From Rapana venosa (Eukaryota > Mollusca > Gastropoda > Neogastropoda > Muricidae): 64,000 nt of DNA. Below the pieces are notes generated by a model. It did no database searches and was not told where the DNA came from. It saw nothing but the letters and a program-made list of their open reading frames with translations. The DNA lies in the NCBI GenBank assembly GCA_028751875.1, contig CM054154.1, forward strand, positions 57,388,600 through 57,452,599, read 5' to 3'. Numbering within the stretch: the first letter of the stretch is position 1; every line of letters starts with the position of its first letter. A program made the translations under genes and the position numbers. This document shows positions 43,405 to 54,589 of this stretch, piece after piece.

Positions 43405-44420
43405 TTTCTAATCAACAAAGATTAGTAGTATCAAAGTATGCGATTCGAAGTCTCTCTATTCCAAATTCAGTAAAAGATAAAATTCTTATGAATCAAGACA
43501 CTGATTATCCAAAACGAGCATGCAACATTTCATTTCTTCCGCCAATTAAAAATTTTACAAATTCATTAATGAACGAAATTGGTATTGTCATAGCAACAAT
43601 TCCAATTTTTCCTATGGTTCCTCAAATGCCGCCATGGGAACATATATCAGCTAACTTCGACATTGATTACACAGATGTTAAAAAAAAAAGAAGATCAAAA
43701 TCTGCTCACTATTGATGTAAAATGACACACTGAAAGTAGCTATTATCACTTAAAAGTGTATGCTGATGGATCTGTATTGGAATCAGGCAGAGATGGAGCA
43801 GCTTTTGTGATTCCTGTTTTAAAAGTACAAAAATCATGTCATTTAGAATATTTTTCTATTTTTATGTGTGAAATATTTGCACTCCTTATGGCCTTGACCT
43901 TTTTGGAAAATACTGTGCTAGATATTTGCCACATTCTTTTTTGCTTGGCCCAAAAGCAGTATTGATGGCACTAAAGCACTGGCAGGGAAACATAAGGAAA
44001 AGATATTGTATTTGAGATAAAATTCTTGGTACATTGTATTGCAAGCAGGGGTATCCAAATAACTTTATGCCGAGTTCTTTCTCACTGTGGAATTTATTTG
44101 AATGAGCTGGTTGATTCTTTAACAAAACAAAGTGCCTCTAATTGCAGCATTGAAATGTTTGATTCTAATCTCGTGTTGTCTTCGTATGAAATTTATACTA
44201 AATTGATGAATTGTATGCATTCCAAAATGAAGACAACACACTTTGAAAATATTTCTTGGTTACGGTAACTAGAAATTATAAATATAAACTGAGGCTAAAT
44301 CCATGGAATGCCAAATATTTTTAAAATATGACATGTTGCTGTTCTCAATCTCTTTCAATCCACCATTTATTTTTTGATTGCCCAATCATTATTAACCTGT
44401 TTAAAAGGAGATGAATAGAT
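43405..44420 (+). mobile_element. I/Nimb-like LINE 3' part with RNase H
   Basis: The post-RT linker (IPNSVKDKILMNQDTDYPKR, FPMVPQMPPWEHI) is followed by RNase H: YADGSVLESGRDGAAFVIPV near 43,757 (first Asp), CEIFALLMALTFLEN (catalytic Glu), and LSHCGIYLNELVDSLTKQSA at about 44,075 (C-terminal His/Asp). A Cys/His-rich end (CCCSQSLSIHHLFFDCP) follows near 44,333-44,380. RNase H after the RT is characteristic of the I/Nimb group. Two frameshifts break it. Confidence 0.68.
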
Positions 44421-44429
44421 TGCATACAA

Positions 44430-46190
44430 ATATGCCACAGTATCAGAATCTAAGGACTTACATACAGTTTGGAAGAAAGTTACTGAAATGAAAAATGGAT
44501 TTCAACTCCCATCATATCCAATCAAGTTTGAAAATAATAGCTTTCCAAGCACAGTTGAAAAAGCAGAAGCCTTTATCAGGATGTTTTTTTTAAAAAAAAG
44601 TTCATCCTTAAAGCTTCAGTCAGACATCAAAAGTAATGACTCATCAGAAAAGCTAAACAAATCAGAAAATCCATCATCATATAATGCCGACTATTTGAAT
44701 GCCCCCTTTCAATATGACGAATTTATTAATACGTTAGATTCGTTTTCACATAACAATACAGCAGTTGGTCCCTATGGTATATCTTACCAAATGTTGACCC
44801 ATATGCCTTTAAAATAGAAAAGGCTAATGTTTTCATTTTTTCTAAAATTGTTGGATAAAGGGCGCTCTTCCTAGTATATGGAGGCAGTCGACAGTAGTTC
44901 CAATACTTAAGAAAGGTAAGATGCAGTCATCAGTAGATAGTTATAGACCAATTGCCCTTACTTCACAAGTGGGTAAAGTGATATTATACATAAGCGTTTG
45001 TTTCATTATTGTGAAAAGAATAATGTTATCCTAACCAATCAGGCTGGCTTTCGAAAAGGAAGATGTCCTTCTGATCACTTATTTAAATTAACCCATCAAA
45101 TTAAAAAACAATTTTCCAGAAGAAAAAGCGTATTAACCACATTCTTTGACGTGAAGAAAGCTTAGGATAGATTTTGTCATGAACAATTGTTGCATAAAGT
45201 GAAGCACATTGGATTGTTATATAAATATATTTTTTTAAATGTTGTCTGATATATTCATTGGTTCTAAACTAGGTCCAGTCTACTCATCGTTTAGGTCTAT
45301 TGATTTAGGTATTCTGCAGGGATCAGTGCTTGCCCCGATTTTGTCTCTATTCTTGTACATGATCGTCCTAGTTGTTTGTCAACTGATACACAAGTTGTTC
45401 AGAATGCTAATGATATCACTATATGGATAAATACTTCAGTTCGGAAAAACACCACAAAATGAGTTATCAATCATGTTGAAAAATTATATCAATACAAGCT
45501 AAATAAATTTTGTAGCTTTATGATTGAGAATAAGTTGGAATTATCTGCAGAAAAAATATGTCTGGTGCTTTTTAATAATGGTGAAAACCCATCAAAATTA
45601 CCAATCCTGAAATTTGAAGGAACAGTGCTTAAGTATAAACCAGATGTCAAATTCTCAGGTGTAATTTTAACTAGCAAGCTGAGCTGGAAGATGCACATCA
45701 ACCAGATGATATCTAGGCTAGAAAAAGACTTAACTTTTAAAAAATAATAAGTTCTCAGGCATGGAGCCAAGATACCAAGACACTGATACATTTGGCTCAA
45801 TCTTTAGTACACTAAAAATTAATCTATGGACAAGAAGTTTATTTTTCTGCTGCAGATTATCTACTTAAAAAAATTACAAAGTTTAGACAATAAACCCCAT
45901 AAAAATGAAAACTTGGTTGGGGTCTATGCTAACAAACTAATACTTATAAAAAAGACTTTACTCTCTTTTTCTGATTAGCCATAAAAAAGATTTTATTCGA
46001 AGTCTTTTTTTCCCAAAATTCGTAAAAATGAAGTTTTTATGAATCAGACATGATTACCAAAACGAGCAAGAAAATTTCTTTCTGCTGTCAATTAAAAAAA
46101 TTTACAGATTCATTAAGAAAAAAATTTGTATTGAACTAATAAAAAATTCCTTTTTTATGATTTTTTCAAATGCCTCCTTGGGGAACATAT
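44430..46190 (+). mobile_element. I/Nimb-like LINE, second copy (RT and post-RT linker)
   Basis: Pre-RT AEAFIRMFFLKKSS (about 44,560), NAPFQYDEFINTLDSFSHNN, VGPYGISYQMLTHM, then WRQSTVVPILKKGKMQSSVD and SYRPIALTSQVGK. NQAGFRKGRCPSDHLFKLTH (45,038), FFDVKKA (45,143) and a damaged GSVLAP block (45,328) follow. NKLELSAEKICLVLFNNGEN and FSGVILTSKLSWKMHINQMI lead to the same post-RT linker as copy 1 (46,010-46,190), badly degraded. It is the same family as 43,405-44,420, head to tail. Confidence 0.68.
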
Positions 46191-46199
46191 TCCTTTTTT

Positions 46200-48060
46200 T
46201 CCCTGACTCACTCACCCCAAAAGGCGTAGGGGACAGAAGAAACGCAACAGAGATCTTTTCCCATGCTTCACACCGGGGCTAGCAAAGGGTTGCAGGGGTT
46301 GGCGGCCCTTTTTTGATTGTCAACCCATGTTTTTTTTTGGGGGCCCTTTTCTTCTTTCCTTCAACCGTTCCCTCAAGTGTTTTTTGCAAGGTGTTTGTCT
46401 TGTGGTGTGACCAAACCACACAGTTTTCTCCTTTTTATGGTGGAGAGCAGAGGTTTTGGGGGGCCCACACGCTTTTTTTTTTTTCTTCTTTCACTATTTT
46501 TGGTTTGTTTTTTTTATAAATTTTTTGAGAGTTTCTGTGGCATTTTCCAAAAGCTGTTTTCCCCTCTACTCGCAAAAGGGTCCATGATTCAACCCATATA
46601 GGGGGAAAGATTCCGGGTTTTTGTAGAGGAATTTTGGTGCGAAGCTGATGTTGTTGTTCTGGCCCCTCTCGATTTGGGAGAGCAGATTTGCTGTTGAAAT
46701 CGAGCTTTCATTTCATTTTGTGTCCCATCTTTTTGTTAATGGACCTAAAATTTGAATTGGCTCACCTTTTCCCGTTTTTCTCCTTCATCTTTTTTTCCGT
46801 GCGTCATTATTTGCCTGTTGACCATGATCTTTGATTTCTCTGTACGCCCATGCGATGCGCTCGCCGTGTGATAGACATCGTGGGGTTTTGCGTTCTTTTT
46901 TGGGCCCCGCCCAGAAGTCTGTCATTGCAAATCGGGGTTTGCAAAGGGATTTCCCCAAATGGAGATGGGGTGGGTTTTTTTGCATGTCCCCTGCCCTGAT
47001 TTTTCGGGGAAAATTTTAAAAGTACAGTAGAGAGGCACCCCCTGACGAACCCCCCGTGGTCTTGAAAACTCCCCCATGTGATTTTCATAAAACTGCTTTT
47101 CTTGCTTTCCCGACAGTGCCTTATGACTTCAATGAGGCAGTTGTAAAATTTTAAAGTCCTGAGACTTGCAGAGGCCGTCAGCCATACCCTGTCCAAAGGC
47201 CTTTTTTGTAGCTAAAAAATTTGTATACAAGTTTTTTTGGTGTGGAGATGTTTCTTTCAAAATTTATCAGATTGACAATTTTTCCTGGCGCGTTTTTGTT
47301 AAAGCCGGCTTTTTTCTTTCCCAGATTTTTTTCCGCTTTGGGGGTTTTTCACGTTGAGGACTACCCGCACATGATTTGCAGGAAGCTTATGAACGAGTTC
47401 TGTATTCTGGTTTGTTTGGGGTTTCCTTTTTTTGGGTGGGGGATTAAAAACTGGCCCCATCTTCGGGCCTTTCTTTGGTGTCGTAATCTTCTAAAAAAGT
47501 TCTGTGAATCGCTTTGCTTTTTCTTTCCTCTTTTTTTTTATGATTTCAGGGGACTGTTATCGATCCCGGGGTTTTCCCTTTTTCATTGTTTAATAGCTTT
47601 CTACTTCACCCTTAGTATTTGGGTCTTTATTTGGGTGTCGGGTTTTTTTTTCAAAAATTTTGGTATCTGGCGAGGGGGTAGTTATACAACCCCTCATAGT
47701 ACCCGCCAGCTTGGAGGAGGCTTTGTTTCCGTTAAAAGATTTTCTTCTTTGTCTTCATAACAAGGCTTTAGGGTGTGCTTTTTTTTAGTGATTTCAGAGG
47801 TCTAAGCTTTTTGCGTTTCCCTTGGGCCTTTCCCAATTTCGAGCTGTGGCATTGTTTTTATCCACCTTCTTTGTTTCTCATTGTTTACTCATTCTCTGTG
47901 GCTTTTCCCTGTATTTGTTTTTGGTTCTGATTGTGAACTTTTTGTTTCTTAAGCTCCTTTCTTTTGTTGCAGAGGTCAAAAACTATTTGTCACCAGGGTT
48001 TTTCTTTGTTCTGCTTCTTCCTAATGTTTCTTTTGCTGCTGTATTAGCACTTCTTTGATG
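46200..48060 (-). mobile_element. RTE-type LINE (family RTE-C), minus strand, poor sequence quality
   Basis: On the minus strand DRVWLTASASLRTLKFYNCL, IEVIRHCRESKKSS and FMKITWGSFQDHGGFVRGCL line up with the FDRVWH ... GVRQGCLLSP region of RTE-A/B. To higher coordinates (47,200-47,480) come the FIDFKKAF, GFRAGRS and NYRTISLI regions at DNA level. To lower coordinates (46,340-46,480) come the GHVTR..LAKTLL region and C-terminal block. Inflated T and G runs break every frame. It may extend through 48,600-49,000, where the minus strand has LIRVSAKPQIHHTKCSPTYT, resembling the RTE endonuclease VSAKP.NIT..Q.YAPT block. Confidence 0.62.
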
Positions 48061-48600
48061 TTTTGGCTTGTGTCCACTTTGTCAAATTTTTTTGGATTTT
48101 TTAATTCATTTTTTATTTATTTATATTTTTTTTTTTTCATTTTTTTTTGAGGTAATGGAATAAGCACTTGTTGCTTTTTTTTCACCCGTCCCCCCTTGTA
48201 TTGGTTTTTGTCAATTTTGTATCCGTTCCCCCCGGGACAAAAATGGCCTACCTTCCCAAAAGCGGCAGGATTTAATATGTGCACATGACACTGTCATGGC
48301 TGTAGTGCGGCAAACTTCCCCCCAATGTTGGCTTGGAAAAATCTCAAACTTTGGGTCTTTGAGTTTTTTAAAATCAAATCTTTTTGTGGGTTTTTTTGGT
48401 GTTGTTTTGCTTTCATTTCAGCTTTATGGGGGTAAGTACAAGGTTTATGGCCGCCAAGTCACTCCTGGGGAAAGTTTTTGTTTTGCCTTGTTTTTGTTTG
48501 GGTTTGAATCTTTGGGGGACAAATTAGTCAATTTTATTGTAAATCAACCATTTGGTGGGGCCAAATTATATTTTAGATGGCTTGTGAGGGGGGAGTGTGT
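48061..48600. other. T-rich, no reliable gene
   Basis: Contains GAGGTAATGGAATAAGCACT near 48,151, shared with 23,419. Otherwise T-rich sequence with likely homopolymer errors. Possible RTE-C linker. Confidence 0.4.
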
Positions 48601-49019
48601 TTGCCAGAGTTAGTTTGTGCTTCGTCGAATTCCAGCAGCCGCTGTCCTTCATTTGTTTCTCCTATCCAAAGCGTCCTGTGGTTTGCCCAGGTGTCATAGG
48701 ACAGGTCCCCCTTTGCTTCAGCGCCTTCCACAAAAAAGAAGCTTTTGGGGGGGTTTTGGGGAAAGACGTTTCAATTGTTCTAAAAATCCTTACTGGCAAC
48801 ATCGAAGTATATGTTGGGGAACACTTGGTGTGGTGGATTTGGGGTTTTGCAGAAACTCTAATTAATGAGTCTGCTGGAACTGGGGTGCACTGATGATGTT
48901 GACCCCAAATCCTTTCCTGACAAAGAAGCCATCCGGTTGGTTTGTTTCCCCCTTTCCCCCTGTCCATTTTGTGGCCCCTTTGGGGGTTTTTTTTCTGGGC
49001 CGTCCATTGACTTCCCCAA

Positions 49020-49345
49020 ACCCCAGGATGTCCATTACAATATTTTTAGTTCATTTGATTTTGTACTCTTTTTTTTACCTTGTTATATATGCTCCACAAA
49101 AAAGAACCTTCCATCTATGGAAGTCTTTAACTTGTACAACCCCTTTCCCTCCATTTACTGCAGAACCCTATGCTTTCAAATCCTTTTCAAACATCCCCCA
49201 TTGGGCCCTTTCTCTTTCTCTATTTTGGTCATAAACTTTAAGACCTTCCTTTCCCCCTTCTGAAAAACCATTACCAACTTTTAAAACCAGCCTTTAAAAA
49301 CATACTATTTCACTTCTTCGTAGAACCCTTTGACAACAACTTTTG
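49020..49345 (+). mobile_element. L2-like LINE C-terminal fragment, degraded
   Basis: RTLCFQILFKHPPLGPFSFS (about 49,160) and ILVINFKTFLSPF, then LKTYYF near 49,295, mirror ADALCLRLPRFNQSTVGRRS, FSILVHQSGMTSLSPF and LKTYLF of the copy at 16,320-16,510. The base pattern also agrees. Confidence 0.6.
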
Positions 49346-50048
49346 AGGCCCTGACAATGCTACCGTCCTAAAAGGCCCTCCGGGGCCTGAAAATTTGTCC
49401 CCCATCAGCAGGCATAGGCCCAAAATAAACCCTCGGTTTTTGGTGTTGGGGCAGGGTTTCAGAAATGTTCAACTGTCATGGGGAAACCCACAGGGCCCAC
49501 AGAATAACCAATGGGACCCAAGTGTTTTCTGAGTCGCAGTGTCCAGTCCCGCCCCCACATGTTACTTGGCCTTTTTCTTGGCAGGGGGGGTTTGTCTCCT
49601 TTCGTTGAAATTAGGGGGCTTCTGAAGCCACCTTTTCCCTTTTTCTTTTCCTTCAAATTGTCTTTGTCTCAATAACTCATCTCTTTCTTTTTTGAGGCTT
49701 CTTTCTTCTTTGCCAAAGGTCACCCTCATTCCAAGGGTGCTGCATTGAAGGAACCCACTGGAGATGTATGCTCAGTGGCCTGGCAGGGCAACAAGACGGG
49801 GCAAGGGCGTTAAGTTCCTTTTGTGTGAGTTTGAATGGTCTGAAGTCAGACAAGCGTATCGAAAGATACAACTTGGGGTAAATTACCCCTGTTTGGGCGA
49901 GTTATGGGTCTGCAACATCATCGCTTCACCCAAAAATGTTTAAGAACTTTCCAGTTGGTACAATTAAGGATTTCGGCCCCTCTTTTAAATTAAAAGACTT
50001 TCCCCCCCCAAAAATTTTTGGTAGCGTCTTCTCTATCCATCGTATTGC
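49346..50048. other. No recognisable gene, poor sequence quality
   Basis: Homopolymer-rich. Nothing defensible on either strand. Confidence 0.45.
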
Positions 50049-50520
50049 ATGTGTCCAGAGTTTCTTGGTAGGTCTTTTATTGTACTTAGTGTAAGTACTT
50101 TTCTCCTGTACTGTGCCTTTTGGGGAAGATGCAGGAACGTGTCCCTTTTTCTCTTCTCTTTCGTTGCCCGGGTTTGTTGTGAGACCAATCTTCTGAGGAA
50201 TTCAGCTTGCCTCGGTACCCCGGCCCTACAGTTTGCTCCAAGGCGTGGGCTCAGGCCACACTTCCAGCCTTAGCGTCTGGAGGGTCCTGCACTGTGTCTC
50301 TGATTTCTGGGAACCGCTCTCTCTTTTCCATGCTGGTACTGTGGAGTGGGTTGGAATTGGAAGCCCTGAGGAAGATTGAGAAATGGACAAAGAAGTGGCT
50401 GGTGACCATCAATGCCAGAAAAACAACATACACCATCCTCAGTCTGGCTTCAAAGGAACAGTGTGCACATCTCCAGGTGAATGGACACCCCCTACCCCAG
50501 GACTCCAAAACTACGTGATG
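50049..50520 (+). mobile_element. Jockey-like LINE RT fragment
   Basis: ALRKIEKWTKKWLVTINARK, TTYTILSLASKEQCAHLQVN and GHPLPQDSKTTY (50,366-50,515) match the thumb region of Jockey-clade RTs (A...IE.W..KW...IN..KT..T.FSL..K.....L..NG). Upstream sequence probably covers the catalytic palm but is too damaged to read. It ends abruptly after TTY. Confidence 0.6.
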
Positions 50521-50689
50521 TATGAAACTTTTAAGTTGGTTGTTTTGTAAATGACATTTATTTGAGTAAAATTTCTCCAGACAAGTACGCTATCAATTCA
50601 GGCATTTATTCTCATTTGTACATATTGACAAATGAGATAAAGCATAATCCAGTAGATGTAACACTAAATACAATGGAGTGATTGCAAAA
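50521..50689. other. No recognisable gene
   Basis: AT-rich, nothing seen. Confidence 0.4.
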
Positions 50690-51320
50690 TAAAAATCTTC
50701 CATGCACATTGCAATTTGCATGACTGGATTCAAGAAACAGTTCTTTGCACACATAAGCTTTTTATCATTGCTTGAAATATTTTGGATTTCACCTTGAATT
50801 TAGTGTCGTCATTATTAACGATTCCTGATTCATAGTCTGCCTCCAATTTGATTTTGCCAGGAACGTATGCTGGTGTTTACCATATATCTCTGTCTTTGCA
50901 CCAAATTCAGATGCCTTTTACAATTACATTGCAGAATTTTGCATGTGATCCTCCCATATTTTTCAAGTAGGGTACATCGCATATGTCAAGACTTTAACAT
51001 GTTTACCAATCAATTCCGTTCTAAAGCCTTTCAAGGCATACTAAATTCAAGCAATTCAAGCACATTGATATGGCAGCATATTTCTTCTACGGTCCATCTT
51101 CCTCCCTGTTTTTGTAAACCAAGGACTGCACTGATTATGGGGAAAGAAAAATCAGCGATCCTACCTGTCCCTTTTCATCCTCTAACTTTTCAATGACGCC
51201 AATGTCTAATACATCTTCAATTTCATTATCAATATGTTCCCAATGATTTCCTTGAACCTGATTCAGACTGATATCAGTTCTTTTTCACTGTGGAACAAAA
51301 CTTTTCAAGCTGTCTGCTTG
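50690..51320 (-). mobile_element. DIRS-like retrotransposon fragment (RT start fused to RNase H)
   Basis: On the minus strand EIEDVLDIGVIEKL near 51,200 resembles an RT entry. GRWTVEEICCHINVLELLEF (about 51,090-51,035) is the DIRS RNase H block (GGRWT..E...HINVLEL). AYVPGKIKLEADYESGIVNN (about 50,876-50,817) with DDTKFKVKSKIFQAM is the H(I/V)PGK.N..AD..SR....TEW.L....F block. The RT core is deleted between the first two. It is of the same element type as 42,515-43,275, opposite strand. Confidence 0.66.
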
Positions 51321-52735
51321 AAATATTCCCTTTGACCGTGTCCCAACCTGTAGATCATCAGCAGTACTTTGGGGGATCAAGCCTGAATACAGGACTGTTT
51401 CCATGTGCCCTGGCTTTTGTTCTGACCCCGAGTTATCATGTGTCTGCTGTTTCTGAGCCAACCTTGGGCTCTTCCATGTCCCTTCTCTCTCTTCTTGAGT
51501 AGGGTGAATTTTTCTGTTTTTTTAAGACTGGGTGAAATCTCTTCCTAGTTTTGTTGCTGATTTAATGGTGGACAGTGTTGTCTTTTGATCATTGCCAAAA
51601 AGGTAAGTTACTGGTATATGGTAAGAGGCCAGCTTTCAAAATGTGTTGACTCTTGGAGCAGTCACAAATATGTTCCTCTTTTCAACTGAAATATCATGGG
51701 ATGCCCTCGTAATGAAAGTATTTGCAACCATATGTTTTGGGGAATTTTTTTTGTTTTAGAGGACACTTTTTTAAACCCTTTCATTGCTGACCTTTGGGGG
51801 AAATTTTCCCCAAATTTTGTGAAAAAAGGAAAAAAATTTGGGCCCTTTTTTTTTTATCACAAAGGGCATGCCCTTTGCATCATACTAGCATAGCCAAAAT
51901 TTCAGGGTTTTTCCCTTGGGGGTTTGGGCAGGCAATTTCCTAGCTTTTTATATTTTTCACTTTTTTCCCTTTTATTTTTTCTTCTGATTTTTTTCGGGGG
52001 TTTTTTTTTTTTCATTTTTTCAATAATCTGATCCAACTTTTACCACTCACCATTTACTTTGTTAGATTGGGATTTTTTTTGTCACTAGTATGCCAAAAAT
52101 CCCCAACCTTAAAATTTTAAGATTTTTTTTCTGTTTTTCTGGGGTTTAAAATTCAGATCCCCCATCCTCCGTACCCAAATAGGAAGTCTTCATTTTTGCT
52201 GTTTTAACCCCGGTCCCACCCCACAAGAGAGCCTAGTGCCCGCACTTTTTTACACTTGGGAACCCCCTTTTTTTTTCCCCCTTCCTGCTTCAACTGGCCC
52301 CAAATTTTTTCCTTCCCCCAACAAAAAGGGGTTGAAATAACTCATTTTTAGAATTAAAAGGCCCGAAAGTTTCCTTTCTACAGATTTTTTAGTGTTCATC
52401 CTCGGGTCAACAACTTTATGTGGGTCCCTTATTGCTTCAGTTTTTCTATCATGAAAAGTAAAATTTTTCCACCATAACACAAAAATACAATAATGTTGTA
52501 AAATGTAATAAATTCAATATGAAAACACATAGATAAGCATTTAGAAAAACAAAAAAACCTGTTTTAAGGGATGAACTGGGGTATTAATTTTTATCAGAGA
52601 GCTGAAAAAGACCAAAAACCATTGCTTTTTTCCCCGGAAGCATACCCAAATAATTATGGTTAGATCCCCTCTCAAATATCTGTGGTTTTAGGAAATACCC
52701 AAAATGGAAAACTCAAATTTGTTCCAAATGAATGA
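51321..52735. other. No reliable gene, poor sequence quality
   Basis: 51,321-51,700 is possible DIRS leader sequence. Beyond that, runs of T, C and G obscure any frame. A 76-codon minus ORF at 52,250-52,480 has no recognised motif. Confidence 0.4.
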
Positions 52736-53075
52736 AAACCTTATTGTTTTCCGTAAGAAAGAGTAAAAGAAAGGGAATATGGAACCCCCCAAATTTTTTG
52801 TCCCCCAGTAATATAAAAGGGGAAAAGGTAAAGGGCCATTCCCATTTGGGCGTAAAGAAAAGGAATCAAAGTTTTTGGTCTCCGGGCCCAAATAGATCAC
52901 CCTCTATTCCCTTGCTCTTTACCTTCACCCTCGGGGATTACCCTTTACAATTAAATGGAGACTTATAAGCCAAACCCAAATGGTCCCCCATCCAATTGGT
53001 AACCAGGTCGTGCTGCTAACTTGGTTTGGGGGAAAAAAATTCTTGACCACCGAGCTACTCGTTCCCACTACGTTG
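52736..53075 (-). mobile_element. tRNA/5S chimeric SINE, copy 2, degraded
   Basis: On the minus strand GAACGAGTAGCTCGGTGGTC at the head, then CCAAGTTAGCAGCACGACCT, GGTTACCAATTGGATGGGGG and the body matching 24,755-25,050. The 5S-like AGTTAGCAGC...GGTTACCAATTGGATGGG block is retained, which confirms the fused arrangement as family structure. Extra or missing bases are concentrated at homopolymers. Confidence 0.7.
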
Positions 53076-53924
53076 TTTACCTTTCTATAGAACCCACATT
53101 TAAAAACTTCCGGGTTTTAAAAACCCGTTTTTATACGTCCTTAAATTTCTGCTACGGGTAGGGGGTTTAAAATATAAAGCAAATTTCCCCGACTAAAAGT
53201 AAAAAGAAGAGAAAACAGAGAGAGGGAAAAAAGCAGACGACGACGACAGACAAGAGGGAGTAGCAAAACAATTTTATGCAGATGGGAACAGATTAATTAC
53301 AGAAGACTTTTTTTTTTCACCCCAACATGAAAAGAAAAAAAAACACTGCAAAAAAAAACAAAAACAAACATGGGGATGAATAAATTTACACACACGGGTA
53401 CCAAAAAAATCCAGAGAAGACAGACAGTCAAACAAAGACCGCAAGCGAGCAGGGGAGGCAAAAACAAGAAAGGGGGGTGAAGATAGACATCCCTTAACGT
53501 TGTAAAGATACTCAAGCACAAAGCAAACAGATTTTAAAAGTTAAGCATAAGAAAAAAATGTTACACATTTAACATATCTGCTAGTCTTGTAAAGTCCAGA
53601 TGTTTTGTGTGGACAGAGAATAGGAAAAAGGATACAAAGATATCAATACATTTGGAAGGATATATAACATCACATTTTTTCATCAAAAGATAGATACATT
53701 GTTTTTTTGTTCAATTTTGTTTCATATCTATTGTGATGTAAAGGGAACTATTCACAGCCAGCCCCCCCAAAAAATCTAACTTGATTTAAATAGGGAAATC
53801 TTTAGTAAAGGTAAATGTCAAAGGGAATGCTAAAAAACTTTTGTGTGAAAAAGTTTTTTAAAAAAGATGGGGGCCCTTTTATACAAAATTGTAAAATTAA
53901 AAAAAAAAAACCCATGAAAAGAAA
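53076..53924. other. No recognisable gene
   Basis: A-rich sequence with a short GAC repeat near 53,236. Nothing identifiable. Confidence 0.45.
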
Positions 53925-54341
53925 CTGGATTTTTAGGGAAAATATTTACGATTAAATTTTTTTAGGATAACTTTTTTGGGGATTTTTATGACCCTGACTA
54001 TTTCTTTGAGCAAATCATTGTGGCTATATCCCACAGTTAGATGCATAACGTTTTATTTTTTTGGTATAGGAATAAAATATTTTTTTCTGGCAAGCAAAGT
54101 CAAAAAGTATTTTATCATACAGAATTGGTATATCTTTGAGGCAATGATTCTTGACATAGACTGGATGTAGGCAGACCATAATAGGTTATTATCAATAGTT
54201 ATTCCTAAAGTTTTATGATTTGAGACTTCTTCCCATTTTTTCCAATTCCCAATATAGAGAAATAGTAAATTGATAGTACGGTTATGTCGTTTCTGTCTTG
54301 TGAAAATAAGCATCAATTTGGTTTTCTTTGGATGAAGGGCC

Positions 54342-54343
<2 letters not shown>
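53925..54343 (-). mobile_element. LINE-C fragment, minus strand, downstream part (split by L2)
   Basis: The 96-codon open stretch 54,053-54,343 has KKTKLMLIFTRQKRHNRTIN, VSNHKTLGITIDNNLLWSAY and ASKIYQFCMIKYFLTLLARK, the RT thumb of the LINE-C group (compare 26,561-26,749). It is cut at the AAT tail of the L2 copy. The expected upstream part resumes at 57,950. Confidence 0.7.
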
Positions 54344-54403
<60 letters not shown>

Positions 54404-54516
54404 GGAATTTGTATAGGGCTATATCTTGCAGAGACAAATCAAAGCGCTTGCACTCAACTCATTCTTACACAGTCATACAACCAGTAACAAGTAATAGTTC
54501 CATCAAGTCCAAATGT

Positions 54517-54589
<73 letters not shown>

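Noticed and set aside
47221..48058. Hydrophobic, membrane-protein-like ORFs
   Set aside because: Phe/Leu/Val richness comes from T-rich, homopolymer-inflated sequence antisense to an RTE LINE.
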